A stretch of DNA of 13,767 bases from an uncultured bacterium (GTDB taxonomy: Bacteria; Cyanobacteriota; Vampirovibrionia; Gastranaerophilales; Gastranaerophilaceae): assembly GCA_900555175.1 (NCBI GenBank), contig USJT01000003.1:1-13767 (forward strand). Direction: 5' to 3'. The number at the start of each line of letters is the position of its first letter. Within the stretch, counting starts at the first letter, position 1. This document shows, one piece after another, positions 1 through 8,085 of this stretch. The notes under the pieces were generated by a model. That model worked only from the letters and a program-made list of their open reading frames with translations, was not told the DNA's origin and made no database searches. The position numbers and the translations under genes are program-made.

Positions 1-1
1 C

Positions 2-616
2 ATGCCTTCGTTAATTCAAGAGCACAGAGAAAAAGCAACGGTAGCCCGGTTGAAAAAAGTATACTCAACTTTAAATAACGCTATGTTGTTAAGTGTAAAC
101 GAATACGGGCCTTTATCCGATTGGGGGTTGGTTTCAGGAGCTGTTGACAATAGCGGTTCAATTTTGATAGCCGAACGTTTAAAAGAAAATATGATATCAG
201 TAAAAGATTGTAAAAGTGCTGGCGGATGCTTTGGTGAAGATACTTACAAAACTTTAGGAACGGCAAATGAACGTTTTTCCGGTGCTGCTAATAATTTTGC
301 GACATTTGTATTATCCGATGGTGTTTCTGTTGCTATTTGGGCGGAGCACGATTCAGGTTCTATAATGGTTGATGTCAACGGCAAAAAAGGTCCGAATACA
401 ACAGGTAAAGATGCCTTTTGGTGTGGAATAAAAGATACGTCAATAGTGCCTTACGGTATTAAAGATGAGCTTCCTCCCAATTTTGAAACTTGTATAAATC
501 CTGTCGGGGCTTATTCTACATCTCGAGGTTGTACAGCTTGGGTAATCTTTAATGAAAATATGGATTACTTGCATTGTAAAGACTTAAGCTGGGACGGAAA
601 AACAAGATGTAAATAA
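2..616 (+). CDS. Type IV/type II-like pseudopilin, 5' end outside the window (partial)
   Basis: The readable part is 204 residues ending in TAA. It begins MPSLIQEHREKATVARLKKVY, which matches the segment just after the hydrophobic pseudopilin helix (compare AMTMPTLVANYQKK in the gene at 8086). The Met at base 2 is therefore almost certainly internal, and the prepilin signal and helix lie upstream of the window. A globular C-terminal domain follows, with a VDVNGKKGPN motif at residues 123-132 that recurs in the second pseudopilin, and paired cysteines near the C-terminus (C177, C192, C203) that could form disulfides. Pseudopilins are processed by prepilin peptidase and build short periplasmic or surface fibres; the particular substrate or machine is not visible here. 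Its stop codon directly abuts the rsmD stop on the other strand. Family assignment is fairly sure, the role unknown. Confidence 0.75.
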   Translation: MPSLIQEHREKATVARLKKVYSTLNNAMLLSVNEYGPLSDWGLVSGAVDNSGSILIAERLKENMISVKDCKSAGGCFGEDTYKTLGTANERFSGAANNFATFVLSDGVSVAIWAEHDSGSIMVDVNGKKGPNTTGKDAFWCGIKDTSIVPYGIKDELPPNFETCINPVGAYSTSRGCTAWVIFNENMDYLHCKDLSWDGKTRCK

Positions 617-1132
617 CTATTTTTTTAAAAATGTAATAAATTTATCGCCGTATTTTTTCTGTTTAATCAATTCAAATCCTGAAAAATCAACATTTGTGAC
701 ATGTTCAAGAATTACAATATTTGAGGCGATATTTTTTATTGAATCAAGACTTTGTTCATATATTCCTGAAAAATACGGTGGGTCAATATAGATTACATCA
801 AATTTGTCTTGTAATTTTGGCGTTATTTTTAAGCTGTCACCTATTAGAAGTTTTGGAGCGGGAGAAAAATTCTTGAAATTTGATTTTATAACTTGAAAGG
901 CTTTAGGATTTTTTTCAATAGCCTCCGCATAAGCAAATCCCCTGGAAAGTGCCTCAAGCCCCATAATTCCTGAACCTGCATACATATCCAGGAAAGAGTT
1001 TCCCTCAAATTCAATCATTGATTGCAATGTGTTAAAAATACTCATTCTGACTTTTGAAAGCGTTGGTCTTGTTACATTTTCATCAGGTGCTGTAACCTTT
1101 TTACCTTTAAATTTGCCTGCCGTAATTATCAT
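617..1132 (-). CDS. rsmD: 16S rRNA (guanine(966)-N(2))-methyltransferase RsmD
   Basis: This 171-residue class I SAM-dependent methyltransferase would methylate G966 of 16S rRNA in the assembling 30S subunit. The N-terminus (ITAGKFKGKK, then TRPTLSKVRMSIFNTL at 21-36) is the usual RsmD opening. The SAM-binding motif I is DMYAGSGIMGLEAL at 49-62, and the catalytic DPPY tetrad sits at 117-120. Length is normal for the family, slightly short. The start fits the conserved family N-terminus, though no good Shine-Dalgarno precedes it. The gene is transcribed away from fixC across a 75-base spacer and ends flush against the pseudopilin stop. In many bacteria rsmD is followed by coaD; here it is not. 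Confidence 0.92.
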   Translation of the reverse strand: MIITAGKFKGKKVTAPDENVTRPTLSKVRMSIFNTLQSMIEFEGNSFLDMYAGSGIMGLEALSRGFAYAEAIEKNPKAFQVIKSNFKNFSPAPKLLIGDSLKITPKLQDKFDVIYIDPPYFSGIYEQSLDSIKNIASNIVILEHVTNVDFSGFELIKQKKYGDKFITFLKK

Positions 1133-1141
1133 ATTAACTAT

Positions 1142-1170
1142 TTTACAATGAATAAAATTTGGTGTATAGT
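1142..1170 (+). promoter_or_regulatory. Sigma-70-type promoter for fixCX
   Basis: TTTACA at 1142-1147 and TATAGT at 1165-1170 are separated by exactly 17 bases, about 37 bases ahead of the fixC start, in the divergent spacer with rsmD. Assigned by consensus match only. Confidence 0.5.
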
Positions 1171-1207
1171 TTTGTTTGTATAAATTATATATCTTATCGG
1201 GGCGCTT

Positions 1208-2512
1208 ATGGAGAACGAGGAAAATAAAACAGAGGTTATAGTTGTAGGCGGCGGTCCTGCAGGAATTTCTTGTGCAATAACACTTGCAAGAGCAGGCAAA
1301 AAAGTTGTTTTAATCGAAAGAGGGAAATTTTCGGGAAGTAAAAATGTTTTTGGCGGTGCAATTTATGCTCAGCCAACTCGTGAAATTTTCCCTGATTTTG
1401 AAAAAACAGCTCCGCTTGAAAGAAAAAATATAGAACATAAATATGCACTTTTAGGAGAAGATGACGGAACAGTTATTTCTTATAAGAAAAAATCCGAAAT
1501 CCCTGAAAGTTATACGGTTATAAGAGCAAAGTTTGACCGCTGGATGGCTGAGGAAGCACGCAAAGAAGGCGTAATTATTGTCGAGGAAACAGTAGTTAGA
1601 GAATTGATTATTAAAGACGGTTTTGTAAAAGGTGTTAAAACTGAGTTGGAAGATTATTACTCTGATATTGTGGTTTTGGCTGACGGTGTTAATTCTTTGC
1701 TTGCAAAACAAATAGGGCTTAGAGGTGATTTGAGCCCTGAAGATGTTGCATTGAGCGTTAAAGAGGTTATTAAACTTCCTGCTGAAAAGATTAATGACAG
1801 ATTTCATGTAAACGACGATGAGGGTTGTATTTATGAAATTTTCGGCGGGCCTATGCTTGGAATGCTAGGGTTAGGCTTTATTTACACAAATAAAAATTCC
1901 GTAAGTATAGGACTTGGCGTAACGTTAAGTGAATTAATGGATAAAGGGTTAAAGCCTTATGAACTTTTAGATAAATTGAAAAAACATCCGCAGATTGCGC
2001 CGTTAATAAAAGATGGTGAATTGCTTGAATATTCTGCTCATTTAATCCCTGAGGGCGGGTATAAAAAAGTTCCGTTACTTTTTGGCGCAGGAGTAATGGT
2101 TTGTGGCGATGCTGCTATGTTTGTCAATAATATGCATTGGGAAGGTACAAACCTTGCTATGATTTCTGGAAAGCTTGCAGGTGAAACAGCAATTATAGCT
2201 TTAGGGAAACGAGATTACTCTGAAATTGCTCTTGCTCATTATCAGGAAGCTCTTGAAAATTCTTTTATTATAAAAGATTTGAGAACTTATAAGGATTTGA
2301 TGAGCGGTGTTGGGGATAGAGCCGAAGAATTTTTAGGATATTATCCGAAGAAGATAAATTCTTTCTTTGAGATGTTTACAACTGTTGACAGTGTGCCAAA
2401 ACGTGAAAAATATCATAAATTTATAAAAAGTATTTTTACTGACAGAAAAATAACTTGTTTGTTCAAGGATTTTTGGACTGCTGTTAAATTGTTATGGAGT
2501 ATTTTAAAATGA
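1208..2512 (+). CDS. fixC: FixC-type FAD-dependent electron transfer flavoprotein-quinone oxidoreductase
   Basis: This is a 434-residue FAD enzyme of the FixC/ETF-QO family. In FixABCX complexes, FixC takes electrons from the FixAB flavoprotein and passes them to quinone, while the other branch reduces ferredoxin (flavin-based bifurcation). Visible are the Rossmann dinucleotide motif VGGGPAG at 13-19 with the acidic residue E37 ending beta-2, and the second FAD motif around GDAAMF (G300, D301) followed by NNMHWEGTNLAM. The length matches FixC rather than the longer mitochondrial ETF-QO, and the ferredoxin domain is a separate gene (fixX) immediately downstream. A hydrophobic and basic C-terminus (FWTAVKLLWSILK) could help membrane contact. 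A short GGGG stretch five bases ahead of the ATG may serve as ribosome binding site. fixA and fixB are not adjacent: upstream is rsmD on the other strand. Confidence 0.88.
   Translation: MENEENKTEVIVVGGGPAGISCAITLARAGKKVVLIERGKFSGSKNVFGGAIYAQPTREIFPDFEKTAPLERKNIEHKYALLGEDDGTVISYKKKSEIPESYTVIRAKFDRWMAEEARKEGVIIVEETVVRELIIKDGFVKGVKTELEDYYSDIVVLADGVNSLLAKQIGLRGDLSPEDVALSVKEVIKLPAEKINDRFHVNDDEGCIYEIFGGPMLGMLGLGFIYTNKNSVSIGLGVTLSELMDKGLKPYELLDKLKKHPQIAPLIKDGELLEYSAHLIPEGGYKKVPLLFGAGVMVCGDAAMFVNNMHWEGTNLAMISGKLAGETAIIALGKRDYSEIALAHYQEALENSFIIKDLRTYKDLMSGVGDRAEEFLGYYPKKINSFFEMFTTVDSVPKREKYHKFIKSIFTDRKITCLFKDFWTAVKLLWSILK
2496..2499 (+). promoter_or_regulatory. Ribosome binding site that fixes the fixX start
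   Basis: GGAG lies nine bases ahead of the ATG at 2509. The alternative in-frame ATG at 2494 has nothing similar upstream, so the internal ATG is preferred. Confidence 0.6.
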
Positions 2513-2787
2513 GTGATTTAGAAGATAAATTATATACTGTAAAATATTCACCTGATAGTGTTTCGCATTTGAAACCGGTTCAGGAATGTTGCAAAAATTG
2601 TGTATCCAAAATATGTACCGTAATTTGTCCTGCAGGAGTTTATGAGTGGGATGAAGATAATCAAAAACTTATTGTAAATTATGAAAATTGTCTTGAATGC
2701 GGTGCGTGTAGAATTGCTTGTGAGAGTGCTTCTTTGGGGTGGGAATATCCAAAGGGAACAAAGGGCGTAACATTTAAGCAGGGCTAA
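2509..2787 (+). CDS. fixX: FixX ferredoxin-like protein
   Basis: This 92-residue ferredoxin-like partner of FixC would carry electrons between the FixC flavin and the quinone site, matching the C-terminal iron-sulfur domain of ETF-QO. A complete [4Fe-4S] motif C61-x2-C64-x2-C67-x3-C71 is present. A second, irregular cysteine set (C27/C28, C31, C36, C40) sits in the first half, as is common in FixX, where the first cluster site is degenerate. I choose the ATG at 2509, which overlaps the fixC stop as ATGA and suggests translational coupling. A 97-residue version from 2494 is possible but lacks a ribosome binding site. The stop is followed at once by the promoter of the next gene. Confidence 0.88.
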   Translation: MSDLEDKLYTVKYSPDSVSHLKPVQECCKNCVSKICTVICPAGVYEWDEDNQKLIVNYENCLECGACRIACESASLGWEYPKGTKGVTFKQG

Positions 2788-2791
2788 GGAC

Positions 2792-2820
2792 TTGACATAA
2801 TTTAAAAAATTTCACATAAT
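2792..2820 (+). promoter_or_regulatory. Near-consensus sigma-70 promoter for the RWYD-repeat gene
   Basis: TTGACA (2792-2797), a 17-base spacer, then CATAAT (2815-2820). It begins four bases after the fixX stop, so the following gene is likely expressed independently of fixCX, and strongly. Confidence 0.7.
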
Positions 2821-2856
2821 AATTTTATCGATTGCACTATTTTAAGGAGAGGCATT

Positions 2857-3237
2857 ATGAAAGAAGAATACACAAATCAGCACAGACGTTGGTATGACAA
2901 AGATCCTGTTTTATCTCAAGCTGTGAATACTCTTGAAAAATCTGATGATGAAACTCAAATCAGAATTGCGTTAAATCTTATTAAAATTATTATTGAACAT
3001 AATATTGAAGATGTAAAGTCTGAAGCTGTTGAAGATATTATAAACGCAGTAGGCTCAGGCCTTGATGATAACAGAAAAGGCCGTTGGTACGATATTGACA
3101 GCACTCTTAGAACTGCTATGAATATGTTGCAAAATTGTCCTACTGATACTCAAAAAATTATTGCAAAAGAAATGGCTGCAATGGTTTTGGATAAATTCAA
3201 AAAAGAAGAAGATTCTGATAGCAGTGATGAAAACTAA
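2857..3237 (+). CDS. Small acidic protein with two tandem RWYD repeats, function unknown
   Basis: I do not recognise a named family. The 126-residue protein has no signal peptide or membrane segment and is predicted cytoplasmic and mostly helical. It consists of two copies of one unit: RWYDKDPVLSQAVNTL starts at residue 11 and RWYDIDSTLRTAMNML at residue 76. The register is an exact 65 residues without gaps; the paired TQ (33-34 and 98-99) and Ala (38 and 103) also line up. The shared pattern is RWYDxDxxLxxAxNxL, then TQxxIA. The C-terminus is an acidic, serine-rich tail (EEDSDSSDEN). A strong AAGGAG ribosome binding site and near-consensus promoter imply abundant expression. It stands alone between a promoter and a terminator. 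From memory, single-repeat RWYDKDP proteins occur in anaerobic bacteria as unnamed proteins, but I cannot confirm that here. Confidence 0.85.
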   Translation: MKEEYTNQHRRWYDKDPVLSQAVNTLEKSDDETQIRIALNLIKIIIEHNIEDVKSEAVEDIINAVGSGLDDNRKGRWYDIDSTLRTAMNMLQNCPTDTQKIIAKEMAAMVLDKFKKEEDSDSSDEN

Positions 3238-3262
3238 TTTTTAATAAAATAAAGTTATTATT

Positions 3263-3303
3263 GAAAAAAGTCATTTAAAATTTTATTTTTAAATGACTTT
3301 TTC
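3263..3303. terminator. Bidirectional rho-independent terminator
   Basis: A long hairpin pairs AAAAAGTCATTTAAAA (3265-3280) with its complement at 3287-3302 around a six-base loop, with A-runs on one side and T-runs on the other. It lies between two convergent genes and can serve both. Confidence 0.85.
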
Positions 3304-3308
3304 ATATT

Positions 3309-3869
3309 TTACAATTTGATTGTTCGCAAAATCATATAATATCTGTAATTCCCCCAATAAAGCACAATTGAGATAAAATTATTTTCTAAATCTGTTGTTT
3401 CAAGATATGTGCTTGGTGCAGGCTTTCTTTGGGAACTTCTAACATATTTGCCGACAAAATCGTATAATTTTACTTGAAATTTTTGAGATGGGGTTAATTT
3501 TGCTTTTGGAAGGTTTGCCTCATAAAATCCCATCGGAACAATATCTTTGTTATACGTAGGAATTATATATTTAATTTCGCCTGCTTCTTTAAACAAAATA
3601 TACCAATTCCCTTCGTGTTCTCTTGGGGTTAGGAGGTAATACCCGGGTTCTATTGTTATGCTTTTAAAATATAGAGGAGAAGTCAGCCTGAATAGCGGAT
3701 AAGGTGACCAGGAGGTGTGTTGAACATCATACATTTCTCCGGGGTCAATGTTATGGATATACGAAAAATCAGGGACTTCAAGATCTCTGTATATTTGTTC
3801 GTAATCTGATTCTGCACAGGCGCATAAGCCAAATAATATTATGCTTAAAATTAGTAGAAACTTCTTCAT
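3309..3869 (-). CDS. Exported protein of unknown function, possible lipoprotein
   Basis: This 186-residue protein has a clear export signal: MKK, then a hydrophobic core (FLLILSIILFGL) to about residue 15. The segment LCAC at 15-18 could act as a loose lipobox with Cys18 as lipidated residue; cleavage after A19 by ordinary signal peptidase is the alternative. The mature part is rich in Tyr, Pro and beta-prone stretches (YYLLTP, WYILF, IVLYWGNYRYYMIL), suggesting a small beta-sheet domain facing the periplasm. I recognise no family. It is monocistronic, convergent with the RWYD gene and divergent from the speB-like gene. There is no Shine-Dalgarno before the ATG, and the best promoter puts its -10 only six bases upstream, so the message may be leaderless. 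Confidence 0.8.
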   Translation of the reverse strand: MKKFLLILSIILFGLCACAESDYEQIYRDLEVPDFSYIHNIDPGEMYDVQHTSWSPYPLFRLTSPLYFKSITIEPGYYLLTPREHEGNWYILFKEAGEIKYIIPTYNKDIVPMGFYEANLPKAKLTPSQKFQVKLYDFVGKYVRSSQRKPAPSTYLETTDLENNFISIVLYWGNYRYYMILRTIKL

Positions 3870-3875
3870 ATTTTT

Positions 3876-3903
3876 ATTTTAATGATTTGGTTAAAAAATG
3901 CAA
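3876..3903 (-). promoter_or_regulatory. Promoter of the exported-protein gene, probably giving a leaderless mRNA
   Basis: On the minus strand TTGCAT (3903-3898), 16 bases, then TAAAAT (3881-3876). Only six bases separate the -10 from the ATG at 3869, so transcription should begin at or next to the start codon. Confidence 0.45.
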
Positions 3904-3912
3904 GTTTTTTTA

Positions 3913-3921
3913 TGGTAAAAT
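3913..3921 (+). promoter_or_regulatory. Extended -10 promoter for the speB-ligA operon
   Basis: TGGTAAAAT fits the extended -10 form TGnTATAAT. No good -35 is present at the expected distance, which extended -10 promoters tolerate. It lies 27 bases ahead of the speB start. Confidence 0.45.
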
Positions 3922-3938
3922 ATTTTTACTTATTTTAT

Positions 3939-3943
3939 GGAGG
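3939..3943 (+). promoter_or_regulatory. Ribosome binding site that fixes the speB start
   Basis: GGAGG lies five bases ahead of the ATG at 3949 and overlaps the upstream in-frame ATG at 3937, which has no such site of its own. The start at 3949 is therefore preferred. Confidence 0.7.
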
Positions 3944-3948
3944 GAAAA

Positions 3949-4785
3949 ATGCTTACAGGACCTTTTTTAGACAGGAATTGGATTGGACAAAATCCTGATT
4001 TTAATTCTTCAGATATTATAATGCTTGGACTCCCATTTGACGGAACAGTTTCATATAGATCAGGCTCAAGATTTGCACCTGAACAAATTAGACTTGCAAG
4101 CTGGGGATTGGAGGATTATTCTCCTGTGTTTGATAAGCATTTGGAAGATATAAATTTTCATGATGTCGGGGATTTAGAGTTTCCGCTTGGAAATACTTAC
4201 AAATCTCTTGATTTAATTGAAAAAAATGTTGAAGAAATTTATAAATGCGGAAAAAGAGTTTTTGGAATTGGCGGAGAGCATCTTGTAACTTTACCTGAAA
4301 TTAAGGCTGTATCTAAGTTTTATAAAGATTTTGCAGTAGTTCATTTTGATGCACATACTGATTTGAGAGAAGAATATTTGGGTGAAGAAATGTCGCATTC
4401 TGCCGTAATTCGACACGTTTCCAAAATTGTCGGACCTGAAAATATTAAGCAAATTGGTATTCGCTCAGGCATGAAGGAAGAATGGGAGTTTATGAAGGAA
4501 CATAATACTCTTATTTCAGGGTATTCAGGGCTTGATGTGTTTAAAAATAAAAAGATTTTCGTAACTGTTGATTTAGATGTTCTTGATCCTTCCGTTATGC
4601 CCGGAACAGGAACTCCTGAAAGTGGCGGAATGCAATTTAATGAACTTATCGGGTGGTTTAAATATTTGAAAGATTTTGATATCATTGGTGCTGATGTTGT
4701 TGAACTTGCGCCTGATTATGATGCGTCAGGGGTATCAACTGCAGTTGCGACAAAAGTTATTCGAGAACTTTTAATGATAATGTAG
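3949..4785 (+). CDS. speB: Agmatinase/ureohydrolase family protein
   Basis: This 278-residue arginase-superfamily enzyme most likely hydrolyses agmatine to putrescine and urea in the cytoplasm, the second step of the arginine decarboxylase route to polyamines. The manganese site is complete: H111 in GIGGEH, D134/H136/D138 in FDAHTD, and D208/D210 in VDLDVLDPS. The SH at 149-150 and VELAPDYD at 251-258 are also typical of the fold. Family members with this short form include agmatinases but also other ureohydrolases, so the substrate is inferred; no decarboxylase or spermidine synthase lies in the window to settle it. The start was chosen at 3949 because GGAGG is correctly placed for it. ligA follows after 48 bases with no terminator, so co-transcription is likely. 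Confidence 0.87.
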   Translation: MLTGPFLDRNWIGQNPDFNSSDIIMLGLPFDGTVSYRSGSRFAPEQIRLASWGLEDYSPVFDKHLEDINFHDVGDLEFPLGNTYKSLDLIEKNVEEIYKCGKRVFGIGGEHLVTLPEIKAVSKFYKDFAVVHFDAHTDLREEYLGEEMSHSAVIRHVSKIVGPENIKQIGIRSGMKEEWEFMKEHNTLISGYSGLDVFKNKKIFVTVDLDVLDPSVMPGTGTPESGGMQFNELIGWFKYLKDFDIIGADVVELAPDYDASGVSTAVATKVIRELLMIM

Positions 4786-4809
4786 TTTTTATTTTTGATT
4801 TATTGTTGA

Positions 4810-6816
<2,007 letters not shown>

Positions 6817-6821
6817 GATTT

Positions 6822-7247
6822 ATGAAGAGAAAAACTAGAATTATACAAATCTCAGGATTGCGCGGATTATTTTTAGCTGTATTTATTGTAGCTTGTCTTG
6901 GCGCAGGTTTTATTGTGTTCCCTGGTATTGTTGCGATGAAGGCTTGGAATTTGGCAGCTTCTTATATTTCGCTTCCGCTTATTAGTCTTTATCAAGGTTT
7001 GCTTTTATGGGCAATTGTTGCAATTTCTATATTTATTATAAATGATAGAAAGAAATTTCTTGTTGCTTTAAAATCCCCTGACAGATTGAGCGAAAGTGAA
7101 GTTAAATCGCTTTTGGAACGTATGAAACTTCAATCTCAAGCGCATGCTCTAAATTCTATGATACTTAAATCAGGTGAAATTAAATCTGTGGATAAAAAGG
7201 TAGAGAAATCTGAGGAAAAATCAGAAAAAGATAAGGAGAATGTATGA
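6822..7247 (+). CDS. Two-helix membrane protein with charged tail, function unknown
   Basis: I do not recognise a family. The 141-residue protein has a basic N-terminus (MKRKTR), a hydrophobic segment at about 14-38 and another at about 51-74, then a cytoplasmic-looking C-terminal part. That part includes a predicted helix (SESEVKSLLERMKLQ) and ends in a repetitive Lys/Glu tail (residues 121-140). The positive N-terminus and the NDRKK after helix two suggest both ends are in the cytoplasm. It starts five bases after ligA, and its stop overlaps the start of the next gene as ATGA, so it is translationally coupled to the SIMPL lipoprotein. A joint envelope role with that protein is the reasonable guess; a link to ligA is probably only positional. 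Confidence 0.8.
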   Translation: MKRKTRIIQISGLRGLFLAVFIVACLGAGFIVFPGIVAMKAWNLAASYISLPLISLYQGLLLWAIVAISIFIINDRKKFLVALKSPDRLSESEVKSLLERMKLQSQAHALNSMILKSGEIKSVDKKVEKSEEKSEKDKENV

Positions 7248-7984
7248 AAAAAGTTTTGTTGTCCGTAACGGTTTTAAGTTTATTATTGGGTTGTGCATCT
7301 TTGTCAACTCAGGCTGTATCCGATGCAATTGAAAGAGGGTATATTTCAGTAAGTACTTCTGCAAATACTGAATTAACTCCTGATATTGCGGATATTTCAA
7401 TTGCTGTAAGAACTTATGATTCAAAATCTTTGCAAAAAGCTACAACTGAAAATAAGGAGATTTCGCAAAAGGTTTTGGATTCTTTGAAAACAATGATTAA
7501 TCCTGCACAGGGTGATTATGTTAAAACAATGGATTTTAGTGCATCACCTATTTATACATATGCAAATAATAAAAGAAGTTTAGATAAATATGAAGTTTCC
7601 AATACTGTAATTATTCATACAAAATCAATAGATAAAGTTGGTTCTATGATAGATAAGGCTATTGCTCTAGGGGCAACAAATGTCAATAATCTTTCATTAT
7701 CAGTATCAAAGTATGATGATGAGTGTAATGAACTTCTTGCAACTGCAACTAAAAAAGCTCAAGCAAGAGCTAATTTGGTCGCAAAATCTGCAGCTACAAC
7801 AGTTGCAGGTGTGCGTTCTTTGAATGTAAGTTGCAGTGCAAATAATTCAGTAGTACCTCAATATCGTATGTTGGCTGTTAATATGGATAGTGCTGCTGCT
7901 GAAGCAAAGGTCGCTTCTACATCAATTGAAAAGGGTGTTGTAAAAATTTATGCAAATGTAAGTGCTACATTCTTTGTAAAATAA
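7244..7984 (+). CDS. SIMPL-domain (DUF541, YggE-like) lipoprotein
   Basis: This 246-residue envelope protein starts with a lipoprotein signal: MKK, a hydrophobic core, and the lipobox LLGC with Cys17 as lipidated residue. The rest reads as a SIMPL domain: GYISVSTSANTELTPDIADISIAVRT near the start, a middle section with YEVSNTVIIHTKSIDKVGSMIDKAIALGATNVNNLSLSVS, and KAQARANLVAKSAATTVAGVRSL. These match the domain's usual order of segments. SIMPL proteins such as YggE are linked to stress tolerance and membrane-anchored assemblies, but a biochemical activity is not established. The ATG overlaps the upstream stop (ATGA), with a strong AAGGAG site at 7233-7238. A good terminator follows. Confidence 0.85.
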   Translation: MKKVLLSVTVLSLLLGCASLSTQAVSDAIERGYISVSTSANTELTPDIADISIAVRTYDSKSLQKATTENKEISQKVLDSLKTMINPAQGDYVKTMDFSASPIYTYANNKRSLDKYEVSNTVIIHTKSIDKVGSMIDKAIALGATNVNNLSLSVSKYDDECNELLATATKKAQARANLVAKSAATTVAGVRSLNVSCSANNSVVPQYRMLAVNMDSAAAEAKVASTSIEKGVVKIYANVSATFFVK

Positions 7985-8010
7985 TTATTTTTCAAAAAAA
8001 TTATAAAATT

Positions 8011-8046
8011 AGAAAAATCATCTCAATTAACGAGATGATTTTTTCT
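8011..8046 (+). terminator. Rho-independent terminator of the speB-ligA-SIMPL operon
   Basis: AAAAATCATCTC (8013-8024) pairs with its exact complement at 8032-8043 around a seven-base loop, and the 3' arm runs into TTTTTTCT. Because the arms are A/T-ended, it could also work in the opposite direction. Confidence 0.85.
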
Positions 8047-8052
8047 AATATA

Positions 8053-8061
8053 TGTTATAAT
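8053..8061 (+). promoter_or_regulatory. Perfect extended -10 promoter of the pseudopilin gene
   Basis: TGTTATAAT matches TGnTATAAT exactly, 24 bases ahead of the ATG at 8086. The -35 position falls within the 3' arm of the preceding terminator and does not match consensus. GGAGG at 8075-8079 is the ribosome binding site, six bases from the start. Confidence 0.6.
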
Positions 8062-8085
8062 AATAAAAATTTTTGGAGGTATTAT

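Noticed and set aside
4341..4685. Long minus-strand frame within speB
   Set aside because: Opposite-strand shadow of a well-supported gene; no start signal and no recognisable protein features.
8035..8085. Earlier ATG at 8035 in frame with the pseudopilin
   Set aside because: It lies inside the terminator hairpin and upstream of the -10 element; the ATG at 8086 has GGAGG at the right distance and a proper prepilin leader.
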